The notes under the pieces are model-generated. The model made no database searches and had not been told where the DNA came from. It saw nothing but the letters and a program-made list of their open reading frames with translations. This document shows, piece by piece, positions 45,840 through 55,328 of a stretch of DNA of 64,000 nucleotides. Each line of letters starts with the position of its first letter. Position 1 is the first letter of the stretch. The translations under genes were made by a program, and so were the position numbers. Origin of the DNA: Burkholderia sp. BCC0322 (GTDB lineage: Bacteria; Pseudomonadota; Gammaproteobacteria; Burkholderiales; Burkholderiaceae); assembly GCF_902833045.1 (NCBI RefSeq), contig NZ_CADFDU010000012.1, forward strand, positions 169,959 through 233,958. The letters run 5' to 3'.

Positions 45840-46796
45840 TCAGTCGGCCTTCGCGTCGAGCGCGGCGCGCGCGCAGGTTTCGTCGGTGACGAGCCCGGAC
45901 AGCCAGCCGCCGCGCAGCGCGGCGATCACCGCGTCGCGTTTCTTCGGGCCGCCGGCGAACGCGATCGTCGGGCGTTTCGGCGGCGCGGCGAGCGATACGC
46001 TCGTCACGCGCGCACTGGTCGACACGTCGATCATCTTGCCGTGCGCGTCGATCGGCATGCCGAGCAGTTCGGCCACCGCGCCGAGCGCGGTCATCTCGTC
46101 GAGTTCCTGTTCGGTGATGAAGCCGTCTTCGTAGAGCGGGCAGTGCGGGCCGGTGTTGCCGATCCCGACGAACGCGACATCGGCCTGGCCCGACAGCGCC
46201 TCGACGATCCGGTACAGCCGGTGATTGCACCACTGCGCGCGTTCGGTGGCGCTGTCGGCGAACAGCGGCGCGGGCAGCAGGAAGTGCTTGCTGCCGGTTT
46301 TCTCGGAGATGTACTGCGCGACGTCGTAGCGGTTCGACGAACCGTCGGCCGCGATCGCGCCGACCATCGACACGAGCCGGTGCTGCGGGCGGTCGATCTG
46401 CGCGATCTGCGCGACTGCTGCCTTCAGCGTCCGGCCGCTGCTGACCGCGATCACCATCGGCCGCGTTTCGCTCAGGTAGCGCTCCATCACCTGCGCGCCG
46501 GCGACCGCGAGCTTGCGGTCGATCGCGTCGGGCGCATCGGCATCGACGGGCACGACTTCGCACATCGCGAGGCCGTAGCGCTTCGACAGTTGCGCGCCGA
46601 GATCGAGGCAGTCGGCGAGCTGATGGTCGACGCGCACGCGGATCAGGTTCTTTTCGACCGCGAACGCGACGAGGCGCTGCGCGACCGGGCGCGACACCTG
46701 CAGCTTTTCCGCGATTTCGTTCTGCGTGTCGCCCGCGACGTAGTAGAGCCACGCGGCACGCGTGGCGAGATCGAGTTTTTCTGAGGACTTGGACAC
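45840..46796 (-). CDS. SorC/DeoR-type sugar-binding transcriptional regulator
   Basis: 318 residues with an N-terminal helix-turn-helix (YYVAGDTQNEIAEKLQVSRP, residues ~18-45) and a large sugar-phosphate-binding domain (VAVSSGRTLKAAV-like segment VIAVSSGRTLKAAVAQ, VGIGNTGPHCPLYEDGF, SVSLAAPPKRPTIAFAGGPKK). It is the same group as DalR/SorC and controls pentitol/hexitol operons. I start it at GTG 46796 (VSKSSEKLDLATRAAW); an upstream ATG at 46853 would add 19 Pro/Arg/Gly-rich residues. It lies downstream of xylB and is the prime candidate for binding the operators at 33993-34025 and 49931-49963. Confidence 0.88.
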   Translation of the reverse strand: MSKSSEKLDLATRAAWLYYVAGDTQNEIAEKLQVSRPVAQRLVAFAVEKNLIRVRVDHQLADCLDLGAQLSKRYGLAMCEVVPVDADAPDAIDRKLAVAGAQVMERYLSETRPMVIAVSSGRTLKAAVAQIAQIDRPQHRLVSMVGAIAADGSSNRYDVAQYISEKTGSKHFLLPAPLFADSATERAQWCNHRLYRIVEALSGQADVAFVGIGNTGPHCPLYEDGFITEQELDEMTALGAVAELLGMPIDAHGKMIDVSTSARVTSVSLAAPPKRPTIAFAGGPKKRDAVIAALRGGWLSGLVTDETCARAALDAKAD

Positions 46797-46918
46797 GATA
46801 GCGATTCGATTCGGATCTGGGGGCCGCCCCGCGGGCCGGCCGATGGGCCGCATGACGGCATCCACTGTACCGCATGTCGCGCAAGCGGCCGACGGCCGCC
46901 ACGCTTGGCTTGCGGCGC

Positions 46919-48400
46919 TTACGCGAGCCGTGTGCGCGACGGTTCGTACAGCGGCCGCACGTGGCGGTACAACGCGCGGAATGCATCGAGGCGTTCGCGC
47001 AGCCGCGCATGGCGGGCGGCATCCGGCGTGTATTCGGCGCGCACCGGCGGCTTGGTCAGCACCGTCTGCGGATCGCCGCCGACGGCCAGCCAGCCGAGCC
47101 GGGCCGCGCCGAGCGCCGCGCCCGTTTCGCCGCCGCCGATCTGGCGCGTGCGCACGTTCAGCGCGTCCGCGATCAGTTGCGCCCAGAACGCGCTGCGTGC
47201 ACCGCCGCCGATCAGCGACAGCCGGTCGGTTTCGACGCCGGCCGCATGCAGCGCGTCGAGACCGTCGGCGAGGCCGAGCGTCACGCCTTCGAGTACCGCG
47301 TAGCCGAGATGCGCACGTTCGGTCGCATGCGTCATCCCGAAGAACACGCCCTGCGCGTACGGATCGTTGTGTGGCGTACGCTCGCCGGACAGGTAGGGCA
47401 GGAACAGCGGCGCCGTCGCGAGCGCGTCGGCGTCGAGCGCCTCGACTTCGGCGAGCAGCGCGGGCTCGTCGGTGCCGGTCAGCTTGCAGACCCAGCGCAG
47501 GCAGCTCGCGGCCGACAGCACGACGCTCATCAATTGCCAGCGATCGGGAATCGCATGGCAGAACGCATGCACGGCCGATGCCGGATTCGGCATGAAACGA
47601 TCGCCGACCACGCTCAGCACGCCCGATGTGCCGAGCGACACGAAGCCGTCGCCCGCTTGGATCGCGCCGATGCCGAGCGCGCTCGTCGCGTTGTCGCCGC
47701 CGCCGCCGGCGACCACGACGGCTTCCGAGAGCCCGAGTTCGCGGGCGATGTCCGCGCGCAGCGTGCCGGACGTCGCATTGCCTTCGACGATGCGCGGCAT
47801 CTGGTCACGCGACATCCCGCACGCGGCGAGCAGCGCATCGGACCAGTCGCGGCGCGCGACATCGAGCCACAGCGTGCCGGCCGCGTCCGACGGATCGGAC
47901 ACCTTCGCGCCGGTCAGCCGGAACCGCAGGTAATCCTTCGGCATCAGCACGCAGGCGGTCGCCGCGAACACGTCGGGTTCGTGCTTCGCGACCCACAGCA
48001 GTTTCGGCGCGGTGAAGCCCGGCATCGCGAGATTGCCGGCGAGGGCGTGGAGATCGGGCGCGCGTTCGGTGAGCAGCGCGCATTCGTCGGCGCTGCGCAT
48101 GTCGTTCCACAGGATCGCGGGGCGCAGCACGCGGTCGTCGCGTCCGAGCAGCACGGCGCCGTGCATCTGGCCCGACAGCCCGATCCCGCGCACGGCCGCG
48201 AACGCCTGGCGGTGCCGTTCGCGCAGGGCCGCGAGCGCGGCGAGCGTGCCTTGCCACCAGTCCTCCGGATGCTGTTCGGCCCAGCGCGGATGCGGCCGCG
48301 ACACGGTGAACGGCGAGCCGGCGGTGCCGACGACCGTGCCGTCCGGGGCGAGCAGCAGCACCTTCACTTCCGAGGTGCCGAGGTCGATGCCGAGATACAT
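46919..48400 (-). CDS. xylB: Xylulokinase
   Basis: Phosphorylates D-xylulose to xylulose 5-phosphate. 493 residues, standard FGGY two-domain kinase: YLGIDLGTSEVKVLLL, GIGLSGQMHGAVLL, PAILWNDMRS (substrate Asp), GGGGDNATSALGIG, FVSLGTSGVLSVV, YLSGERTPHNDPYAQG, LIGGGARSAFWAQLIADAL. These fit XylB closely and better than the kinase at 26844. It follows the arabinitol dehydrogenase gene by 83 bases and precedes the regulator gene, making a D-arabitol to xylulose 5-phosphate route. Confidence 0.95.
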   Translation of the reverse strand: MYLGIDLGTSEVKVLLLAPDGTVVGTAGSPFTVSRPHPRWAEQHPEDWWQGTLAALAALRERHRQAFAAVRGIGLSGQMHGAVLLGRDDRVLRPAILWNDMRSADECALLTERAPDLHALAGNLAMPGFTAPKLLWVAKHEPDVFAATACVLMPKDYLRFRLTGAKVSDPSDAAGTLWLDVARRDWSDALLAACGMSRDQMPRIVEGNATSGTLRADIARELGLSEAVVVAGGGGDNATSALGIGAIQAGDGFVSLGTSGVLSVVGDRFMPNPASAVHAFCHAIPDRWQLMSVVLSAASCLRWVCKLTGTDEPALLAEVEALDADALATAPLFLPYLSGERTPHNDPYAQGVFFGMTHATERAHLGYAVLEGVTLGLADGLDALHAAGVETDRLSLIGGGARSAFWAQLIADALNVRTRQIGGGETGAALGAARLGWLAVGGDPQTVLTKPPVRAEYTPDAARHARLRERLDAFRALYRHVRPLYEPSRTRLA

Positions 48401-48483
48401 GTGCGATCCGTTCCGTCAGTGGGGAGTCGCTACTTTAGCCGCGCGGCCGCGCCCGTGCCAAGGCAGGTTCGCCCGGAGGCGGG

Positions 48484-49878
48484 TCAGCGTGCCGCGAGCC
48501 ATGCGTCGACCCGCGCGAGCCCGGCGCGCAGCGCCTCGAACAGCGCCGCATTGCCGGCGAGCGAGCCCCACAGCGCTCGGCTCGCGCACAGCGCGACGAC
48601 CGGGTCGTCGGCGGCGACGATCGCCCGCGCGGCGCCTTCGTCCATCACGCCGTCCTGGTACGCGTACGGCAAGGTGCCGCGCGCCCAGCGTTCGAGAAAG
48701 CGCAGGAACAGCGCGGGCAGCACGGCGGTGGCGACCGGCGCCGCGCCGCGTGCGAACGATTCGACGAGCGTCGGCGCGATGAAGCCGGGGATCTTCGAGA
48801 AGCCGTCGGCCGCGACGCGCTGGTTCGTGTCGAGGACGTACGGGTTGCCGAAGCGCTCGAGCACGACGTCGCGGTAGCGCGCGAGATCGAGCGGGCTCGG
48901 CGTGAGGCACGGGATCACGTCCTGCGTCACGTAGTCGTGCGCGAAGCGCTGGATCGCCGCGTCCTGCGTGCCTTCGTGAATGTAGGTGTAGCCCGCGAGC
49001 GTGCCGGCCCACGCGATGCAGCTGTGCGTCGCGTTGAGGATGCGGATCTTCGCTTCCTCGTACGGGTGCACGTCGTCGACGAGTTCGGCGCCGGCCAGCT
49101 CCCAGCGCGGCCGGCCGGCCGCGAAGCGGTCCTCGATCACCCACTGGATGAACGATTCGCCCATCACCGGGCAAGCGTCGTCGATGCCGGTGGCGGCCAG
49201 CACGCGTTCGCGCACGTCGGCGGTCGGGCGCGGCGTGATGCGGTCGACCATCGCGCTCGGCGTGGCGACGTTCGCATCGAACCACGCGAGCAGGTCGGCC
49301 TGCCCGCGCCGTTCGAGGAATTCGCGCATCCCCGCGCGAAAGCGCGCGCCGTTGTTGCGCAGGTTGTCGCAGCTCTGCAGCGTGAGCGGGCCCGCGCCGC
49401 GCTTCACGCGTTCGGCGAGCAGCGCCGCGAGCGCGCCGTACAGCGTCGTGCGCGCGCCTTGCAGATCGGCCGCGAGATCGGCGTTCGCGATGTCGAGCCG
49501 GTTGTGTTCGTCGAGGTAGTAGCCGCCTTCGGTGACGGTGAACGACACGATCCGGCAGGCCGGATCGGCGCCGGCGTCGATCAGCGCGGCGAGGTCGATC
49601 GACCACGGCAGCACGCGCGTGATCGCCCGGATCGTCTCGTACGCGCGTTCGCCTTGCGGCGTGACGGTTTCGAGCGTGTAGGCGCCGTGCTGCGCGGCGA
49701 GTGCGTCCATCGTCGCGTGCATGTCGTCGCGGATGTTGCCGACGGTCAGCGACCAGCGCTCGTCGGCCGGTACGGCCGCGTTCACGCGATGCAGATACCA
49801 CGCCTGGTGCGCGCGGTGAAACGAGCCCGCGCCGATGTGCAGCAGCACGGGCGTGCGGGCGGAGGGCGATGCGCTCAT
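48484..49878 (-). CDS. dalD: D-arabinitol 4-dehydrogenase / mannitol dehydrogenase family
   Basis: 464-residue long-chain polyol dehydrogenase. N-terminal NAD domain ([19 protein letters not shown], then [10 protein letters not shown]), [19 protein letters not shown], and the C-terminal catalytic segment [20 protein letters not shown] (K and H of the KxxxxNxxH motif). Length and the xylB partner favour D-arabitol to D-xylulose (DalD); mannitol to fructose is an alternative since the families overlap. ATG 49878 follows CAGGAGACACCGG. First gene of the minus-strand polyol unit, behind the operator 49925-49969. Confidence 0.88.
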   Translation of the reverse strand: MSASPSARTPVLLHIGAGSFHRAHQAWYLHRVNAAVPADERWSLTVGNIRDDMHATMDALAAQHGAYTLETVTPQGERAYETIRAITRVLPWSIDLAALIDAGADPACRIVSFTVTEGGYYLDEHNRLDIANADLAADLQGARTTLYGALAALLAERVKRGAGPLTLQSCDNLRNNGARFRAGMREFLERRGQADLLAWFDANVATPSAMVDRITPRPTADVRERVLAATGIDDACPVMGESFIQWVIEDRFAAGRPRWELAGAELVDDVHPYEEAKIRILNATHSCIAWAGTLAGYTYIHEGTQDAAIQRFAHDYVTQDVIPCLTPSPLDLARYRDVVLERFGNPYVLDTNQRVAADGFSKIPGFIAPTLVESFARGAAPVATAVLPALFLRFLERWARGTLPYAYQDGVMDEGAARAIVAADDPVVALCASRALWGSLAGNAALFEALRAGLARVDAWLAAR

Positions 49879-49908
49879 CCGGTGTCTCCTGTTCGTGCCT
49901 GACTGTCC

Positions 49909-49922
49909 GGTCGCATGCGACC
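49909..49922. repeat. 14-base perfect palindrome in the dalD leader
   Basis: GGTCGCATGCGACC lies between the dalD operator and its start codon. It could be a second binding site or a leader hairpin. Confidence 0.5.
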
Positions 49923-49924
49923 GA

Positions 49925-49985
49925 CGAATACGATCATTTGCTCTTTGTGTGAGCGAATGATCGTATTCGGGCGAGCGAAAGTCAA
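49925..49985 (-). promoter_or_regulatory. Promoter-operator module of the dalD-xylB-regulator unit
   Basis: Read on the minus strand: -35 TTGACT (49985-49980), 17-base spacer, -10 GATCAT (49962-49957). Two 19-base arms, 49925-49943 and 49951-49969, are inverted repeats with a single mismatch and a 7-base spacer; the core CGATCATT/AATGATCG is shared with the module at 33971-34026. From GATCATTCG to TGATCG, 26 of 32 bases are identical between the two sites on the coding strands. Confidence 0.85.
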
Positions 49986-50076
49986 GGCGGGGAAACCGCA
50001 TTTCGATGGTGCGCTGCGGTGGCGGCGCGGGCAGGGCGGGGCGCGCGCGAACGGGCGGCCGGTGCGCGAAGTGCCG

Positions 50077-50988
50077 TCAGCGTCCTTCGCGCGTCAACGC
50101 GACGAGTTCGTCGAGCAGCTTGCCGGCCGGCCCCGGCAGGATGCCGTGGCGGCGCCGGAACGCGGTGAGCGTGCGTACCGCGACGACCTCGCGCACCGGC
50201 AGCGTGTCGATCGTGCCGGCGCGCTGCTCGGCACCGTACATCGGCTCGGCCATCCAGCTGAGGAAGCCCGCATGCGCGACGAGGCTCTTCAACGTTGTGA
50301 CCGAGCGCGTCTCGACCGCGATGTCGGGCAGCGCGAGCCCGTCCGCGTCGAAGGTCGCGCGCATGTGGTCGAACGGCGCGGTGCCGCGCGGCGGAATCGC
50401 CCAGCGCGCGTGCAGCGTATCGGCGAGCGTCGGCGCGCGGCCGAGCGCGCGCAGCGGATGGTGCGGCGCCGCAACGATATGGCTGCGATCTTCCCAGCGG
50501 CACTCGGGAATCGCGACGATCTCGTCGGTGTCGGGCCCGTGCGCGGACAGCGCGAGATCGATCTCGTGCTTGTTCAGCCCTTCCGCGAGCCGGTCCCACA
50601 CGCCTTCGATGATCTCGACGCGCAGGTTCGGCCAGCGGTCGAGCACGCGGCCCACCGCGACCGGCAGCACGAGGCTCGCGATGCTGCCCACCGTGCCGAC
50701 CTTGATCGTGCCCTTCGCGAACCCGCGCATCGCGTCGAGCTCCTCGCGCGCGTGCTCGGCCTCGTGCTGCAGCAGCGTCGCGTGCGGCAGCAGCGCCTCG
50801 CCGAACGCGGTCAGCTGCACGCCCTTCGAGTGACGCTCGAACAACGGCGCACCGACCTGGTCCTCGAGCCGCTTCAGGATCCGGCTCAGCGCCGGCTGGG
50901 TCACGTGCAGCGCGTCGGCCGCGCGGCCGAGGCTGCCGCACGCGACGATCGTCGTGAAGGCGCGCAATTGTCGGAGATCGAAAGTCAT
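50077..50988 (-). CDS. LysR-family regulator of the benzoylformate genes
   Basis: 303 residues with an N-terminal helix-turn-helix (LRQLRAFTTIVACGSLGRAA, HVTQPALSRILKRLEDQV, residues ~4-45) and a LysR effector domain (GTIKVGTVGSIASLVLPVAV onward). It diverges from the decarboxylase gene across 97 bases holding the inverted repeat 51019-51053, so it probably senses mandelate, benzoylformate or a related aromatic acid. ATG 50988 is the family-like start (MTFDLRQLRAF). Confidence 0.92.
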   Translation of the reverse strand: MTFDLRQLRAFTTIVACGSLGRAADALHVTQPALSRILKRLEDQVGAPLFERHSKGVQLTAFGEALLPHATLLQHEAEHAREELDAMRGFAKGTIKVGTVGSIASLVLPVAVGRVLDRWPNLRVEIIEGVWDRLAEGLNKHEIDLALSAHGPDTDEIVAIPECRWEDRSHIVAAPHHPLRALGRAPTLADTLHARWAIPPRGTAPFDHMRATFDADGLALPDIAVETRSVTTLKSLVAHAGFLSWMAEPMYGAEQRAGTIDTLPVREVVAVRTLTAFRRRHGILPGPAGKLLDELVALTREGR

Positions 50989-51018
50989 GACGGAATGGTA
51001 TGGCTTATCGCAGAAAAT

Positions 51019-51053
51019 ACAGTATCCGAGAATGGCTTGCGCTTCGATACTGT
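51019..51053. promoter_or_regulatory. Inverted repeat in the LysR/mdlC divergent region
   Basis: ACAGTATC (51019-51026) and GATACTGT (51046-51053) are perfect 8-base inverted arms with a 19-base spacer. It lies 33 bases upstream of the decarboxylase start and 31 bases from the LysR start. ATAC-rich arms suit a LysR recognition/activation site. Confidence 0.6.
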
Positions 51054-51085
51054 GGAAACCGCCAAGCCATCGAGGAGCGCCGAGC

Positions 51086-52693
51086 ATGTCCGGCCATTCG
51101 CCCCCTTCCGCCGCATCGATCACCGTTCGCGATGCGGTGATCGACCTGCTTCGCCAGTTCGGCATCGACCGCGTGTTCGGCAATCCCGGCTCGACCGAGC
51201 TGCCGATGTTCCGCGACTTCCCGGACGATTTCCGTTACGTGCTCGGTTTGCATGAGGCCGTCGTGGTCGGGATGGCCGACGGCCATGCGCAGGCCAGCGG
51301 CAACGCGGCGGTCGTCAACCTGCATTCGGCGGCGGGCGTCGGCAACGCGATGGGCAACCTCTTCACCGCATTCAAGAACCGCACGCCGCTGATCGTCACC
51401 GCGGGCCAGCAGGCGCGCGCGATCCTGCCGTTCGACCCGTTCCTCGGCGCGACGCAGGCCGCCGAGCTGCCGAAGCCGTACGTGAAGTGGAGCATCGAGC
51501 CCGCGCGCGCGCAGGACGTGCCGGCCGCGATCGCGCGGGCGTACCGCATCGCGATGCAGGAACCGCGCGGCCCGGTGTTCGTGTCGATCCCGGTCGACGA
51601 CTGGGACCAGCCGGCCGAACTGCTGCCGCGCCGCGACGTCAGCAGCATCGTGCGGCCCGATCCCGATGCGCTGGCGCGGCTCGGCCACGCGCTCGACGCC
51701 GCGCGGCGTCCCGCGTTCGTGGTCGGTGCGGCCGTCGATCGCGCCGGTGCGTGGGATGAAGCCGTGCGGCTCGCCGAGCGGCACCGTGCGCGCGTGTACG
51801 TCGCGCCGATGTCGGGGCGCTGCAGTTTCCCCGAGGACCATCCGCTGTTCGCCGGCTTCCTGCCCGCGATCCGCGAGAAGATCGTCGCGCGGCTCGACGG
51901 GCACGACCTCGTGTTCGCGTTCGGCGGGCCCGCGTTCACCTATCACATCGAGGGCTTCGGCCCGCACGTGCCGCCGGGCGCGACGCTCGTGCAGCTGGTC
52001 GACGATCCGGGTGTCGCCGCGTGGACGCCGTCGGGCGATGCGGTCGTCGGCAACCTGCGGCTCGCGGCGCGCGACCTGCTCGCGCGCCCGGCGCCGCCCG
52101 AGCGGCCGATGCCCGCACCGCGGCCGCCGCGCGCGCGTGTCGAAGCGCCGGCCGCCGGCGAGCGCATGCCGGTCGCGTTCGCGCTGCAGACGCTCGCCGA
52201 CGTGCGCGACGCGCACGACATCGTCGTCGAGGAAGCGCCGAGCGCACGGCCCGTGATGCAGGAACACCTGCCGTTCACGCGCAGCGGCACGTTCTACACG
52301 ATGGACAGCGGCGGGCTCGGCTACGGGATGCCGGCCGCCGTCGGCGTCGCGCTCGCGCAGCCGGGGCGGCGCGTGATCGGGCTGATCGGCGACGGGTCGA
52401 GCCTGTATTCGATCCAGGCCTTGTGGAGCGCCGCGCAACTGAAGCTGCCCATCACGTTCGTGATCCTGAACAACCGGCGCTACGCGGCGCTGCAGGATTT
52501 CGCGCCGGTGTTCGGCTTCGGCCCGGATGACCCCGTGCAGGGCACCGATCTGCCGAACCTGGATTTCGTCGCGCTCGCGCAAGGAATGGGCTGCCGCGGT
52601 GTGCGCGTGACCGATGCCGCGCACCTGCGCGACACGTTGACCGATGCGCTGCGTGCGGCGACGCCGGTCGTCGTCGAAGTCGAGATTGCCTGA
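51086..52693 (+). CDS. mdlC: Benzoylformate decarboxylase
   Basis: Thiamine-diphosphate enzyme converting benzoylformate to benzaldehyde and CO2. 535 residues. Matches to the Pseudomonas enzyme at catalytic positions include the Ser of GNPGSTELP, the Glu of GLHEAVVVGMADG, the His of NLHSAAG and the His of FTYH. The ThDP-binding motif GDGSSLYSIQALW...NN lies near residue 435-465. This set of two active-site histidines distinguishes it from acetolactate synthase or pyruvate decarboxylase. ATG 51086 follows CGAGGAGCGCC. First of a likely operon with the dehydrogenase genes downstream. Confidence 0.92.
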   Translation: MSGHSPPSAASITVRDAVIDLLRQFGIDRVFGNPGSTELPMFRDFPDDFRYVLGLHEAVVVGMADGHAQASGNAAVVNLHSAAGVGNAMGNLFTAFKNRTPLIVTAGQQARAILPFDPFLGATQAAELPKPYVKWSIEPARAQDVPAAIARAYRIAMQEPRGPVFVSIPVDDWDQPAELLPRRDVSSIVRPDPDALARLGHALDAARRPAFVVGAAVDRAGAWDEAVRLAERHRARVYVAPMSGRCSFPEDHPLFAGFLPAIREKIVARLDGHDLVFAFGGPAFTYHIEGFGPHVPPGATLVQLVDDPGVAAWTPSGDAVVGNLRLAARDLLARPAPPERPMPAPRPPRARVEAPAAGERMPVAFALQTLADVRDAHDIVVEEAPSARPVMQEHLPFTRSGTFYTMDSGGLGYGMPAAVGVALAQPGRRVIGLIGDGSSLYSIQALWSAAQLKLPITFVILNNRRYAALQDFAPVFGFGPDDPVQGTDLPNLDFVALAQGMGCRGVRVTDAAHLRDTLTDALRAATPVVVEVEIA

Positions 52694-52731
52694 ATTACGT
52701 GATGCGCAACGCGCGTCCTTCCGGAGCCTTC

Positions 52732-54183
52732 ATGCAAACCGTATCGATGCTGATCGGCGGCGAACGCCGTCACTCGTCCAGCGGCGCGACCTTCGTGCGC
52801 CGCAACCCGCTTGATGGCGAAATCGCGTCCGAAGCGCCCGCCTGCACCGTCGACGATGCGCGTGCGGCAGCCGACGCGGCCGCGCGCGCGTTTCCCGAAT
52901 GGGCCGCGCTCGGTCCCGGCGCACGCCGCGCGCTGCTGCTGAAGGCGGCCGCCGCGCTCGAAGCGAAACACGATCAGTTCGTCGCCGCGATGGCGGCCGA
53001 GACGGGCGCGTCCGCGCTGTGGGCCGGCTTCAACGTGCATCTTGCCGCGAGCGGGCTCGTCGAGGCTGCGTCGCTGACCACGCAGGTCGGCGGCGAGCTG
53101 ATTCCGTCCGACGTGCCGGGCTCGCTCGCGATGGGCGTGCGGCAGCCGGCAGGCATCGTGCTCGGCATCGCGCCGTGGAACGCGCCGGTGATCCTCGCGA
53201 CGCGCGCGCTCGCGCTGCCGCTCGCGTGCGGCAACACGGTCGTGCTGAAGGGTTCGGAGCTGTGCCCCGTCACGCACGGGCTGATCGTCGAGGCGCTGCA
53301 GGAAGCCGGGTTGCCGCCGGGCGTCGTCAATTTCGTGACGAACGCGCCCGAGGACGCGGGCGCCATCGTCGATGCGTTGATCGCGCATCCGGCCGTGCGC
53401 CGCGTGAATTTCACGGGCTCGACGCGTGTCGGCAGGATCGTCGCCGAAGCCTGCGCACGTCACCTGAAACCGTCGGTGCTGGAACTCGGCGGCAAGGCGC
53501 CGTTCGTCGTGCTCGACGATGCCGATCTCGACGCGGCGGTCGCGGCGGCCGCGTTCGGCGCGTTCGCGAATTCCGGGCAGATCTGCATGTCGACCGAACG
53601 CATCGTCGTCGACGCGTCGATCGCCGATGCGTTCGTCGCGAAGCTCGCCGACAAGGCCGCGTCGCTGCCGCTCGGCGATCCGCGCAAGGGCCCCGTCGTG
53701 CTCGGTTCGCTGATCGACATGAAGGCCGTCGAGCGCTGCAATGCGCTGGTCGACGATGCGCTCGCGCACGGCGCGACGCTCGTGTGCGGCGGCAAGGCCG
53801 ACAGCACGCTGTATCCGGCCACGCTGCTCGACCATGTGACGCCGGCGATGCGCATCTATGCGGAAGAATCGTTCGGCCCGGTGAAGGGCATCGTGCGCGT
53901 CGACGGCGAGGAGGCCGCGATCCGTTGCGCGAACGACAACGCGTTCGGGCTGTCGTCGGCCGTCTTCAGCCGCGACGTCGCGCGTGCGATGCGCGTCGCG
54001 GGGCGCATCGAGTCGGGCATCTGCCACGTGAACGGCCCGACCGTGCACGACGAGGCGCAGATGCCGTTCGGCGGCGTGAAGGACAGCGGCTTCGGCCACT
54101 TCGGCGGCAAGGCCGGCATCGCGGCGTTCACGGACCTGCGCTGGATCACCGTGCAGACCGCACCGCGCCACTATCCGTTCTGA
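52732..54183 (+). CDS. NAD(P)-dependent aldehyde dehydrogenase (benzaldehyde type)
   Basis: 483-residue ALDH-superfamily enzyme, likely oxidising benzaldehyde made by the upstream decarboxylase to benzoate. Motifs: GIAPWNAPVILATRALALPLA, cofactor segment FTGSTRVGR, catalytic Glu in LELGGKAPFVV and catalytic Cys in NSGQICMSTERI, near residue 285. It resembles vanillin/salicylaldehyde/benzaldehyde dehydrogenases. ATG 52732 (MQTVSMLIGGER) follows TCCGGAGCC, 38 bases after the decarboxylase stop. Confidence 0.9.
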   Translation: MQTVSMLIGGERRHSSSGATFVRRNPLDGEIASEAPACTVDDARAAADAAARAFPEWAALGPGARRALLLKAAAALEAKHDQFVAAMAAETGASALWAGFNVHLAASGLVEAASLTTQVGGELIPSDVPGSLAMGVRQPAGIVLGIAPWNAPVILATRALALPLACGNTVVLKGSELCPVTHGLIVEALQEAGLPPGVVNFVTNAPEDAGAIVDALIAHPAVRRVNFTGSTRVGRIVAEACARHLKPSVLELGGKAPFVVLDDADLDAAVAAAAFGAFANSGQICMSTERIVVDASIADAFVAKLADKAASLPLGDPRKGPVVLGSLIDMKAVERCNALVDDALAHGATLVCGGKADSTLYPATLLDHVTPAMRIYAEESFGPVKGIVRVDGEEAAIRCANDNAFGLSSAVFSRDVARAMRVAGRIESGICHVNGPTVHDEAQMPFGGVKDSGFGHFGGKAGIAAFTDLRWITVQTAPRHYPF

Positions 54184-54197
54184 CGAGGCCGCCGACC

Positions 54198-55142
54198 ATG
54201 AGGATTGCGATTCTGGGCGCCGGCGCGATGGGCTCGCTGTTCGGCGGGCTGCTGGCCGAAAGCGGTGAGGCCGTCACGCTGATCGACGTGAACGACGCGC
54301 ACCTCGATGCGATTCGCCGCGACGGGCTGCGCATCGATGACGATCGTGGTGAACGACGCGTCCGCACGTTGCAGGCCGTGCGGCCGGAAACCGCGCAAGC
54401 GGATGCGGCCGCATCGTCCGATACGCCATTCGACCTGCTGATCGTTTTCACGAAGTCGCTGCATACGCGCACCGCGCTCGACGGCGTGCGCGCGCTGCTG
54501 ACGCCGCACACGCACGTGCTCACGTTGCAGAACGGGCTCGGCAACGTGGAGACGCTGAATGCGTTCGTGCCGCTCGAGCGCATCCTGGTTGGCGTGACGA
54601 CGTGGCCCGCCGACGCCGTGGGGCCTGCACACGTGCGCTCGCACGGCGCGGGCACGATCCGCATGATGACGGCCGACGGCGCGGCGCGCCCGTTCGCGAC
54701 GGCCGTGGCCGATACGCTGTCGCGCGCGGGGCTCGCGTGCACGCTGGATGCCGACGTGTGGGCCGCGATCTGGGAGAAGGTCGCGTTCAACGCGGCGCTC
54801 AACACGCTGTGCGCGGTGACGGGCTGCATGGTCGACCAGCTCGGCAATCATCACGACGGGCCGCGGCTCGCGCTCGCGATTGCGGCCGAGGTGGCCGCCG
54901 TTGCCCGCGCGAAGGGCATGGCGGTCGACGGCGAACGCATCGCGCGCAACGTCGAGCATGCGATCCGCGCGCATCGCGGTCATCGCCCGTCGATGCTGCA
55001 GGACGTGCTCGCGGGCCGCCGCACGGAAATCGACGCGATCGGCGGCAAGGTCGTCGCGGCCGCGCGCGAAGCGGGCGTGGCGGTGCCGCATGCGGAAACG
55101 CTGCTCACGCTGGTCCGGCTGATCGACGCGCGGATGAGCTGA
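54198..55142 (+). CDS. Ketopantoate reductase family protein (possible D-mandelate dehydrogenase)
   Basis: 314-residue PanE/ApbA-family 2-ketoacid reductase. Rossmann motif LGAGAMGSLFGG, FTKSLHT and LQNGLGNVE, then the C-terminal catalytic segment IWEKVAFNAALNTLCAV (Lys and Asn) and RPSMLQDVLAGRRTEIDAI. D-mandelate dehydrogenases of Enterococcus belong to this family, so in this operon reversible D-mandelate/benzoylformate conversion is more plausible than pantothenate synthesis. It starts 14 bases after the aldehyde dehydrogenase stop. Confidence 0.85.
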   Translation: MRIAILGAGAMGSLFGGLLAESGEAVTLIDVNDAHLDAIRRDGLRIDDDRGERRVRTLQAVRPETAQADAAASSDTPFDLLIVFTKSLHTRTALDGVRALLTPHTHVLTLQNGLGNVETLNAFVPLERILVGVTTWPADAVGPAHVRSHGAGTIRMMTADGAARPFATAVADTLSRAGLACTLDADVWAAIWEKVAFNAALNTLCAVTGCMVDQLGNHHDGPRLALAIAAEVAAVARAKGMAVDGERIARNVEHAIRAHRGHRPSMLQDVLAGRRTEIDAIGGKVVAAAREAGVAVPHAETLLTLVRLIDARMS

Positions 55143-55328
55143 GCATCGGGCCGGCGGCGCTGCTTGCGCCGCACGACGATACGAGCGCGTCGCGCGCAGG
55201 CGACCGCATCGGATCGGGACGGGTTGGACGAGACACCGGGGCCGGCGCCGCTGCGTCGGCACCGGCCGCCTGCGCAGCACGGGATCCGGGCACGCGCCAC
55301 CGCGCCAGCCCGGGCCACAGGAGACGCC

